Source of the DNA: Deltaproteobacteria bacterium
GTDB taxonomy: Bacteria > SAR324 > NAC60-12
Length of the DNA: 7,243 bases
Assembly: GCA_003541985.1 (NCBI GenBank)
Contig: DPLM01000165.1
Span: forward strand, 1-7,243
Direction: 5' to 3'
Part shown: piece after piece, positions 1 to 5,113 of the stretch
How the letters are laid out: every line of letters starts with the position of its first letter
Position numbering within the stretch: the stretch's first letter is position 1
Translations under genes and position numbers: made by a program
The notes under the pieces: model-generated
Databases searched by the model: none
Seen by the model: only the letters and a program-made list of their open reading frames with translations
Told to the model about the DNA's origin: nothing

Positions 1-55
1 TTTTGAGGTTGTGTAGATTACCGACTTTGTAGTCGACGATCACACTCAAGCTCAT
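1..55 (-). CDS. hisH: Imidazole glycerol phosphate synthase glutaminase subunit HisH, N-terminal fragment (cut by window edge)
   Basis: Reading the minus strand from the ATG at 55-53 gives 18 codons, MSLSVIVDYKVGNLHNLK, and then the window ends. The pattern V-I-V-D-Y-x-x-G-N-L is the usual opening beta strand and turn of HisH, the class I glutamine amidotransferase that releases ammonia from glutamine and passes it to HisF to make imidazole glycerol phosphate and AICAR. The start overlaps the hisB stop as ATGA (55-52), a typical translational-coupling arrangement, and an AAGGG-like stretch lies about six bases upstream. The catalytic Cys-His-Glu triad lies outside the window and cannot be checked. 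The hisB neighbour makes HisH much more likely than another amidotransferase of similar N-terminus, such as PdxT. Confidence 0.85.
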   Translation of the reverse strand, partial: MSLSVIVDYKVGNLHNLK

Positions 56-636
56 AGCATACCCTTCGTCGAAGTGACACCAGCGCGTCTTGAGTCCAGT
101 GCTGTGGCTTGTCGCAAGGCCCTGGCGAAGGACTTGAACAACCCCTCACACTTGTGGTGGTCATTCTCTCCGTACAGGATTGCCATGTGAAGAGTAGTCT
201 TCGAGGCAATCGCAAAGGACTTGAAGAAGTGCGGGATCATCTGGGTGTCCAGTGCACCGATCGCGAGCTGGCGGAATTCCCCCTGAAATGTAAAATCTGG
301 CCGACCACTCAAGTCCAGCACTGTGCGCACCAAGGTCTCGTCCATCGGCACATACATTTGGCCGTAGCGAATGATCCCCTGCTTGTCTCCCAGCGCTTCG
401 AGAACGGCAGCCCCTAGGGTCAGAGAGATATCCTCGACCGTATGGTGGCAATCTACTTCCAGATCACCCTCACACTGGAGTTCCAGATCAAATAAGCCGT
501 GGAAGGCCAACTGCTCCAGCATATGATCCAAGTAGTTGATACCAGAGTTCGCCGCAACCTTACCGCTGCCATCCAGGTTGATTGTCAATTGGATTTTGGT
601 TTCGCGTGTATTTCTTTGTTTGCTGACTTTTCGCAT
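52..636 (-). CDS. hisB: Imidazoleglycerol-phosphate dehydratase HisB (monofunctional)
   Basis: This cytoplasmic enzyme dehydrates imidazole glycerol phosphate to imidazole acetol phosphate in histidine biosynthesis. The 194-residue product covers the whole family fold, with its metal-binding histidine motifs in order: LDHMLEQLAFH (36-46), HHTVED (64-69), VPMDETLVR (96-104), the IPHFF histidine (H136) and ENDHHKCEGLFKSF (157-170). It ends in the usual SxKG-(V/M)-L tail. There is no N-terminal HAD phosphatase domain, so histidinol-phosphate phosphatase must be encoded elsewhere. I chose the ATG at 636. It starts 13 bases after the porin stop, and RNTRETKIQL aligns with the normal family N-terminus. 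An upstream in-frame ATG at 723 would add 29 residues and overlap the porin gene by 74 bases. It does have a purine-rich AAGGAGAGG about 12 bases upstream, but this lies inside the porin coding sequence. The ATG at 636 lacks a clear ribosome-binding site. hisH overlaps its stop by four bases. Confidence 0.95.
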   Translation of the reverse strand: MRKVSKQRNTRETKIQLTINLDGSGKVAANSGINYLDHMLEQLAFHGLFDLELQCEGDLEVDCHHTVEDISLTLGAAVLEALGDKQGIIRYGQMYVPMDETLVRTVLDLSGRPDFTFQGEFRQLAIGALDTQMIPHFFKSFAIASKTTLHMAILYGENDHHKCEGLFKSFARALRQATALDSRRAGVTSTKGML

Positions 637-649
637 TTTCAGCTTTGAT

Positions 650-2233
650 TCAAAAGGAATAGTAGACTCGGCTGGCAAAGTGCGTGGTAGAACCTGTTCC
701 ACTTGCGGAAGGCTGATAGTCATCGTAGCGAAAAGCCTCTCCTTGGCGGAAGAAGTTTAACTCCAAGTCCCAGGTCACAAAGTCCCGCAATTTCCAGGAG
801 AAAGTGTTATCCCATTCGATACCGATATGGGTAGCTTTCGCACCTGATGTTGCCATCACCGGATTCACATGATCCAGATAGTAGAGCCCAGCCTCATAGA
901 ATGTCTCAGAAGCCTCGACAGTGAATCGATAGCGGGCACCAAGCATTTGGGTATTGGCAATTGTATGGCCCAGCCCTGTTCCACTCTTCCAGTCTGGGCT
1001 ACCGCCGTTAAAGTAGAAGTTTGTTCCTCGGTATGTGCCCGGAACAATTTCGTGGAAGGCACGAATGCTTCGCTGATAGTTCTGACCTGTGTTGTTAATA
1101 GCTCCGGCATCTTCCAGTTGTTCATCACCGCTGACATAGAGTAATAGGCCTGTTACCTGGTGATTGTCCCAGAGATAGGACAATTCATGCTCTGTTGCCA
1201 CTCCGGCTACAGCATGACTTCCCAGCGACTGTCCATAATCGTTGTTGGCGCCCAAGCTGTAGTAGGCACGATTACCCTGGTTGCCAAGCAAGTCCGAGTA
1301 CCAACGCCAACTTGGAGTGCTCCACGTGAAACGTACCCCATAATAATCCTGGCTGGTTGCATTAAAATAGACTGGAGTACAATCCTGTCTTCCCACAACT
1401 GCCTGACTTCTCAGTTCCGATGAACAGCTATTAGTATTTGCGAAGCTAGTACTCCGCAAACGATCCAAATCTCCGTTGCTGATTCGAAATCCAGGGGCAT
1501 TGTTGCGCCCAAGTGGAATATTTCGCTCTGTGTAAATGATCCGAAAAACCTCGACACGCATCACGTTCTCAGGCTGTCCAGCTGCATCAAGTTCATAAAA
1601 AAGTGGATAGTCCAATGAGAGAGTGTAGAGCCAGTCTGCTGTATCATCCTGCAGTTTCAGAGCACCAGCTTCATAACAGAAGCTACCTGCTGTACACTGC
1701 TGGGAGATACCCGTCAACAATCCGCTGAAGACCTTGCCACGACGATCTCCAAGGCGCAGTTCCTGCTTCCCGACGCGTAACTGATCACGTGGATTCGCAC
1801 GAAACTCCAGATAAGCCTGGCGAGCAACTAGATCAATGCCCTGCGAGTCAGGAGCATTTGGGCGCTCTGCTGGTGGACGCAAGTCAGCATTGTTGAAAGG
1901 AGCCTGGGCTGTTGCCAACTCTAGCTGAATCGAAGCTGAGCGGTGTGCGGTTGAGCGTAGAAAAATCCTCAGATCTTGCTCAAAGGAGAGCGTGCCCACA
2001 TTTGGAAAACCAGTTGGGGTTTCTGGTTCCAGACTCGTGTCAATCAGTCGGTTGCGGAGTCGATATGACCCACCGACTTCAAGAACTGGAACGTAAGTGG
2101 AACGCTCTTCGAGTTCTTTGTAGTCTCCCTTCTCTAGGGGGATGAAGTTGCTCTGAGCCCAGAGGAAGGTGTTCAGTGAGAGGAGGCAGCCGCTGGCAAG
2201 CAGCAAGTGGCGAAGAAAAAGAGAGATATACAC
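650..2233 (-). CDS. Outer-membrane beta-barrel porin-like protein (alginate-export-like family)
   Basis: The 527-residue product has an N-terminal hydrophobic signal peptide (about 1-26, likely cut after FLWA). It then shows many alternating-hydrophobic segments rich in Tyr, Trp and Phe, and ends in RVYYSF, whose terminal Phe is the classic BamA-recognised beta signal. Residues 135-170 (LVARQAYLEF, then LRVGKQELRLGDRRG) resemble the strand-turn pattern of alginate-export/AlgE-like porins. I therefore infer a channel or porin in the outer membrane, with unknown substrate. Four cysteines fall in two close pairs, C180/C186 and C270/C285, probably disulfide-bonded loops. The start is GTG at 2233: an in-frame TAG lies 39 bases upstream with no better start after it, and there is no evident ribosome-binding site. 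It lies 68 bases after the lipoprotein gene and 13 before hisB. That it is an outer-membrane barrel is fairly sure; the subfamily is tentative. Confidence 0.8.
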   Translation of the reverse strand: MYISLFLRHLLLASGCLLSLNTFLWAQSNFIPLEKGDYKELEERSTYVPVLEVGGSYRLRNRLIDTSLEPETPTGFPNVGTLSFEQDLRIFLRSTAHRSASIQLELATAQAPFNNADLRPPAERPNAPDSQGIDLVARQAYLEFRANPRDQLRVGKQELRLGDRRGKVFSGLLTGISQQCTAGSFCYEAGALKLQDDTADWLYTLSLDYPLFYELDAAGQPENVMRVEVFRIIYTERNIPLGRNNAPGFRISNGDLDRLRSTSFANTNSCSSELRSQAVVGRQDCTPVYFNATSQDYYGVRFTWSTPSWRWYSDLLGNQGNRAYYSLGANNDYGQSLGSHAVAGVATEHELSYLWDNHQVTGLLLYVSGDEQLEDAGAINNTGQNYQRSIRAFHEIVPGTYRGTNFYFNGGSPDWKSGTGLGHTIANTQMLGARYRFTVEASETFYEAGLYYLDHVNPVMATSGAKATHIGIEWDNTFSWKLRDFVTWDLELNFFRQGEAFRYDDYQPSASGTGSTTHFASRVYYSF

Positions 2234-2263
2234 GTTGAATTCAGAGATAGCGAAAAGCGAGAT

Positions 2264-2293
2264 GGTAGGTTTCTAGCCGGTAGAAAACCGACC
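2264..2293 (-). repeat. Imperfect hairpin between lipoprotein and porin genes
   Basis: On the plus strand GGTAGGTTTCTA (2264-2275) and TAGAAAACCGACC (2281-2293) flank a five-base GCCGG loop. They pair over about eleven positions with one mismatch and one bulged A. In the minus-strand transcript the hairpin lies between the lipoprotein stop (2302) and the porin GTG (2233). It is followed by ATCTCGCTTTT, not an immediate U-run, so it is not a canonical intrinsic terminator. It may be an RNA-processing or stabilising element or a weak attenuator; the role is inferred. Confidence 0.45.
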
Positions 2294-2301
2294 GGAATAT
2301 G

Positions 2302-3003
2302 TCATTGTAGGCTGAGCTTTAGATTGGCGACCAACTTGATCGCTGCAGCACGAGTGGTCGGTTCAGCAGCAAACTGCTCGAAATTCTGCATCATCTCTTC
2401 CAGCATCTGCTGGCGGACGGTACGTGAGATTTCTCCTTCCATTGTCCTACGGAACCAGGCGAGCCAGGCGCGTTGCTCAGCTGGCATCGAACCCATCATT
2501 TCTTTGCGACCACGTTCCAAAAGTTCATCTAGACGTTTGGCATCTGAGTTCTCACGAGACTTCTGCACCAACTGGCTGAGTAATTCACGTCTGCGATCTC
2601 CACGGGATTCGCGATACTGTTGCTCGATACGGATCATCTCAATTTCGCGCAGGTAATTCTGTGCTGAATCGTACTCAGCTGCTGCAACCGGAACCGCACG
2701 AAACTGACGACTAGCGTCTGCATAGCGTTGCTCTTCGTAGGCGTCTCGCCCTCGTTGGTAAGGGACACGACGGATCATGGCTAATGAGCGATTATACAGC
2801 GCAGACTCCGGAGGCACTCGTCGGAAAGACTCCACTGCACCTGTGTATTCTTTCTGTTCAAACAGGCGCATACCCTGCTCAAAGTGTTGGGCTAGACGCT
2901 GTTGGCGTTCAGCTTCACTTTCAAATAGACCACTGCAGTTGCTGAGTAGCAGAGCTAGCAGCAGAGTTCCCAGCAAGCGTTGCATTGGAATGATCCAATT
3001 CAT
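2302..3003 (-). CDS. Putative TPR-like lipoprotein, function unknown
   Basis: The 233-residue product starts with a short signal peptide ending in LLLALLLSNC-SG, so C23 is the probable lipidated residue. Asn at -1 is unusual for a lipobox; the Ser after Cys would allow outer-membrane sorting by the E. coli rule. Two TPR-like helical repeats follow, about 36-66 (FEQGMRLFEQKEYTGAVESF) and 81-118 (RGRDAYEEQRYADASRQF). A very charged, Arg/Glu-rich, coiled-coil-like stretch spans 120-170, and a helical C-terminus follows. I do not recognise a named family. A scaffold or assembly role at the membrane next to the porin is only inference. The start is uncertain: ATG 3003 is used here, ATG 2985 gives an equally good signal peptide, and a TTG at 3030 is less likely. 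None has a clear ribosome-binding site. It follows hemJ by 61 bases. Confidence 0.75.
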   Translation of the reverse strand: MNWIIPMQRLLGTLLLALLLSNCSGLFESEAERQQRLAQHFEQGMRLFEQKEYTGAVESFRRVPPESALYNRSLAMIRRVPYQRGRDAYEEQRYADASRQFRAVPVAAAEYDSAQNYLREIEMIRIEQQYRESRGDRRRELLSQLVQKSRENSDAKRLDELLERGRKEMMGSMPAEQRAWLAWFRRTMEGEISRTVRQQMLEEMMQNFEQFAAEPTTRAAAIKLVANLKLSLQ

Positions 3004-3064
3004 GATCAAATTGTGTTTTGGGGTTTGCAATAGAGAGAAAACAATGCTGTTTCGTCGAAATATT

Positions 3065-3745
3065 CTACAGAGCCGCGCTCTTTCGATGGCGAGTGTACCA
3101 CCGGACAGTCACAAAAATAGAAACTGCTAGCAGTGCCAAAATTACTAGCAAAACCGTCCAGGATAAGAGATCTTTAAGCACAACGTTGAAGACGATAGCT
3201 ACCAGCAACAGCGCGGGAACTTCATTAAATAGGCGCAGCAAGCGTGCGTTCCAGCGACAATTTCCCTCCTCCAATTGCTTTTGCAGTCTTCCACAGTAGA
3301 GATGGTAAACAATCAGCAGGGCTACCAAAGCTAATTTAGTATGAATCCATGGAGGCAGGCCAATATACAGCAACATTAGCGTCCCAAAAACCATCGTGAT
3401 GCACAGCCCAGGCCACGTAATTGCGTACCACAGGCGGCGTTCCATGATCGTAAATTGCGCTTCCAGAATCTTACGTTCCGGCTCTGGTCGACGGGAGGCT
3501 TCCTTGTGATAAACAAACAACCTTCCGATATAAAATAGCCCCGCAAACCAGACCACTACACCGATGATGTGGATCGCCTGAATGTATAAGTAGCTCGACT
3601 GGCCGAAATGTTCGATACTCTGGCTGATTGCATCGTACTCGTCCTGGAACCAGAGCCAGTCTCCCAGACCCGAAAAATCTCGATAGAAGGCTCGGATGAC
3701 AAGTAGCCCTACAATCGGGATTGCTAGCAGAAAGAGGTACACCAT
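3065..3745 (-). CDS. hemJ: HemJ-type protoporphyrinogen IX oxidase (UPF0093 family)
   Basis: HemJ is an integral inner-membrane protein that converts protoporphyrinogen IX to protoporphyrin IX, the next-to-last step of heme synthesis, in bacteria lacking HemG or HemY. The family signature is plain: YIQAIHIIGVVVWFAGLFYIGRLFVYH (54-80), with the conserved His59 at the presumed heme site; then FTIMERRLWYAIT (98-110), PPWIHTKLALVALLIVYH (131-148) and RLFNEVPALLLVAIV (171-185), closing with a last membrane helix and a basic tail. The core needs four to five helices. At 226 residues this copy is longer than the common form, because about 50 residues including an extra hydrophobic segment (3-19) precede the core. 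The ATG at 3745 lacks a strong ribosome-binding site. It is the first gene of the minus-strand run, and a dyad (3751-3769) sits just upstream. Family assignment is strong; the oxidase activity is by homology. Confidence 0.92.
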   Translation of the reverse strand: MVYLFLLAIPIVGLLVIRAFYRDFSGLGDWLWFQDEYDAISQSIEHFGQSSYLYIQAIHIIGVVVWFAGLFYIGRLFVYHKEASRRPEPERKILEAQFTIMERRLWYAITWPGLCITMVFGTLMLLYIGLPPWIHTKLALVALLIVYHLYCGRLQKQLEEGNCRWNARLLRLFNEVPALLLVAIVFNVVLKDLLSWTVLLVILALLAVSIFVTVRWYTRHRKSAAL

Positions 3746-3750
3746 ATGAA

Positions 3751-3769
3751 ACTCATGACAGTGATGAGT
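3751..3769. promoter_or_regulatory. 19-base near-palindrome just upstream of hemJ
   Basis: ACTCATGACAGTGATGAGT pairs at eight of nine symmetric positions around the central A (only the G/G pair fails). It begins five bases upstream of the hemJ ATG, where the ribosome binds. It could be an operator for a dimeric regulator, or a hairpin in the hemJ leader affecting translation. No known regulator's site is recognised. Confidence 0.4.
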
Positions 3770-3806
3770 GAAACAGTTGATTGCGTGAGGTTGCGCTCAA
3801 GCAGAA

Positions 3807-3820
3807 CCGCTTTCAAGCGG
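3807..3820. repeat. 14-base inverted repeat CCGCTT-TC-AAGCGG
   Basis: Perfect six-base arms flank a two-base centre, about 60 bases upstream of the hemJ start. As DNA it could be an operator; as RNA it would form at best a five-base stem with a four-base loop. No U-run follows on either strand, so it is not a terminator. Its position, downstream of the TTGACT -35-like hexamer (3832-3827), would place it in a promoter spacer if that hexamer is real. Confidence 0.35.
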
Positions 3821-4219
3821 AAAATCAGTCAAGATTTCGTAACTTTTCCAAACCTTCTTCTTTGGAACCAGCTTTGCAGATTTTTATCTACGTTTCAAAG
3901 ATATTAAGAATGTGGTCGCTACTGAGCTTTGCAACCTAGCCAACGCACAATTTCTGTCTGTCACATGCCAGATGCTTACTCTGTAACCACTGCCTTTAAT
4001 CTTCTCGAAAAAACGACCTCTTCTGTAGATCTTGCAAGTTGGGAGGGGGACCGCTAGAGAAGATATATTTTGCATGTCATTTACAAACTTCGTGGAAGTC
4101 CCAAATCGACTTCTCCGCAAAAAATTATATTTGTACATAATCAGGTCTCTCCTCTCTTGTAAATTTTCCAAGGGGAAGAGTACCCCAACCCAACAGTGGT
4201 AATGCACGGGGAAGAAAAC

Positions 4220-4780
4220 ATGCCTCATCTGGAAGCCACCAAACCTCTGGATAATTCTTCTTCAACTTGCCGGGTCAGCCTTTACACACGTGGACTCGCA
4301 GAGTGTCTGCAGACGCTGGAACGATCCGACCCGACCAGCGGACGTGACGAACAAACTCTAAAACATCTTCTCTGTAACCTGCTACAGGGACGAATTCTAG
4401 AGCATTTGCGACAGCGACTAATTGAGCATTTCGAGTTGGATCAGAACGATTCAGGAGAACTGGTTTCTTTGCTACTGATTGATGTTTTCAAAGAAGAAAT
4501 TTTTGGCACCTTCCGACGTCGGATCGAGGAACAGCCTGAATTGCTGACACAGATTGCTCAGGAAATTGTCGCCACAGAGATACAAAGTGGTCAAGAGTTA
4601 CCAGAACAGACCAAGCAACTCTACGAACGAATTCTTCAAAAGCATCTGAACTACTCTGACCTTGGCGCAATCCTGCATATTTTGCAGGCAGATGGACGCC
4701 TGGAAAATCTGATTTTGAAATCTATGCTACACAAGAATGGGATGCACTCCACCAAAGACTTCCTGCCTAGGGAAGTCTAA
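4220..4780 (+). CDS. Hypothetical helical protein, 186 residues
   Basis: I do not recognise this gene. The product is soluble, with no signal peptide or membrane span, and predominantly helical, with long amphipathic Leu/Glu/Gln/Arg-rich stretches at about 44-70, 79-118 and 126-169. The first 20 residues look disordered (Ser/Thr/Pro). Only two cysteines (17 and 52) are seen and no catalytic motif stands out. The start at ATG 4220 is preferred because GGGGAAG (4208-4214) sits five bases upstream, one of the few plausible ribosome-binding sites in the window. In-frame GTG 4196 and ATG 4202 are alternatives adding six to eight residues. The gene is first in the rightward direction, divergent from hemJ, and separated from cysS by 333 bases. 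A hairpin spans its stop codon, so it may be its own transcript. Its coherent length and helical character support a real protein; the function is unknown. Confidence 0.75.
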   Translation: MPHLEATKPLDNSSSTCRVSLYTRGLAECLQTLERSDPTSGRDEQTLKHLLCNLLQGRILEHLRQRLIEHFELDQNDSGELVSLLLIDVFKEEIFGTFRRRIEEQPELLTQIAQEIVATEIQSGQELPEQTKQLYERILQKHLNYSDLGAILHILQADGRLENLILKSMLHKNGMHSTKDFLPREV

Positions 4781-4787
4781 TTTCTCG
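4756..4787 (+). terminator. Possible terminator hairpin across the stop codon of the 186-residue gene
   Basis: AGACTTCC (4756-4763) and GGAAGTCT (4771-4778) form a perfect eight-base stem around a seven-base loop. The stem includes the last codons and the T of the TAA stop (4778-4780). AATTTCTC follows, a weak U-tract, so termination would be inefficient at best. It could also protect the 3' end of the mRNA. Confidence 0.4.
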
Positions 4788-5113
4788 ACGCTCCCCTGCC
4801 AGAGTTGATAAAAGAGATTGTCGAACCGCCGTTCGCCACAGGAAGTAGGCGGACAGCGATAGTAAAAACATGGAAATGCAGCCTACAACCAACCCGGAAA
4901 GCATCAAAGTCACACCTCCCGAAAATTCAAAGCTTGGTGATTTGCGATGGCGCTTGGACAGAATTAGATCTTCCATCCCAAATAGATCTAATTTATTGAA
5001 TCAGCCCTCTGGTCACAGTGTACCATTCCTCCCTTCGAAGAAACCGAACAGCTTTCTGTTCTCAGCTGTAAATCACCTAATTTTCGACCGCAGCACATTT
5101 TAGCAACAAGCCC
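4781..5113. other. Leader/intergenic region upstream of cysS
   Basis: These 333 bases hold no confident gene. On the plus strand a 77-codon frame (4870-5103) is low in complexity and Ser/Asn/Pro-rich, and I regard it as chance. On the minus strand a 69-codon frame (4976-4767) encodes one strongly hydrophobic segment (about residues 20-45) after a basic N-terminus. It has no visible ribosome-binding site, its ATG lies in the loop of the 4962-4993 inverted repeat, and its end overlaps the upstream gene's end tail-to-tail. It is a doubtful small membrane protein. No T-box consensus is present, so cysS is not evidently controlled by a tRNA-sensing riboswitch. No convincing -35/-10 pair was found. 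Confidence 0.5.
4962..4993. repeat. Perfect 10-base inverted repeat in the cysS leader
   Basis: AATTAGATCT (4962-4971) and AGATCTAATT (4984-4993) are exact reverse complements around a 12-base spacer, 120 bases before the cysS ATG. The arms are AT-rich. A stem-loop in RNA or an operator in DNA are both possible. UAUU follows on the plus strand, not a proper terminator tail. Confidence 0.55.

Larger units (their letters stand above)
3746..4219. other. Divergent intergenic region with several inverted repeats
   Basis: These 474 bases separate hemJ (leftward) from the unknown 186-residue gene (rightward), so promoters for both should lie here. Besides the two dyads listed separately, I see ATCTTCTC (3999-4006) matched exactly by GAGAAGAT (4057-4064) across 50 bases, the palindrome CTTGCAAG (4031-4038), ACTTC-GTG-GAAGT (4087-4099), and CGCAA half-sites ten bases apart on the minus strand (about 3781-3796). 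An AT-rich stretch at 4119-4141 contains TATATTTG and TACATAAT, which could be a -10 region for the rightward gene, without a matching -35. On the minus strand TTGACT (3832-3827) is a fair -35, but no good -10 follows. A 114-codon minus-strand frame across the region has no protein-like features and I leave it out. Confidence 0.6.

Noticed and set aside
637..723. Upstream ATG for hisB with a purine-rich AAGGAGAGG before it
   Set aside because: It would overlap the porin's end by 74 bases and add 29 residues not matching the HisB family. The purine-rich stretch encodes porin residues, and the porin ends properly in an aromatic residue.
2186..2188. Cysteine 16 of the porin in a lipobox-like ASGC context
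   Set aside because: The hydrophobic stretch continues well past the Cys to a good signal peptidase I site (FLWA-Q), and -3 is Ala, not Leu/Val/Ile. A barrel protein needs no lipid anchor.
3999..4064. Eight-base inverted repeat enclosing 50 bases, as a possible small RNA
   Set aside because: The loop is long and only the two short palindromes fold inside it. There is no terminator with a U-run and no clear promoter, so it is too weak to call an RNA gene.
4126..4133. TATATTTG, matching the Bacteroidota -7 consensus TAnnTTTG; another copy on the minus strand at 3903-3896
   Set aside because: Six fixed bases should occur a few times by chance in a window this size, and neither copy has a TTTG-like -33 element at the expected distance.
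3884..4228. 114-codon minus-strand frame in the divergent intergenic region
   Set aside because: The composition is unlike a protein (many scattered Arg, Cys and His, no domain, no ribosome-binding site), and it runs over the start of the rightward gene.
4870..5103. 77-codon plus-strand frame just before cysS
   Set aside because: It is a Ser/Asn/Pro-rich sequence with no recognisable pattern and no ribosome-binding site. A competing antisense frame in the same stretch suggests that both may be chance.
4781..5113. T-box riboswitch upstream of cysS
   Set aside because: No AGGGTGGNACCGCG-type box and no specifier-loop architecture or terminator is visible.
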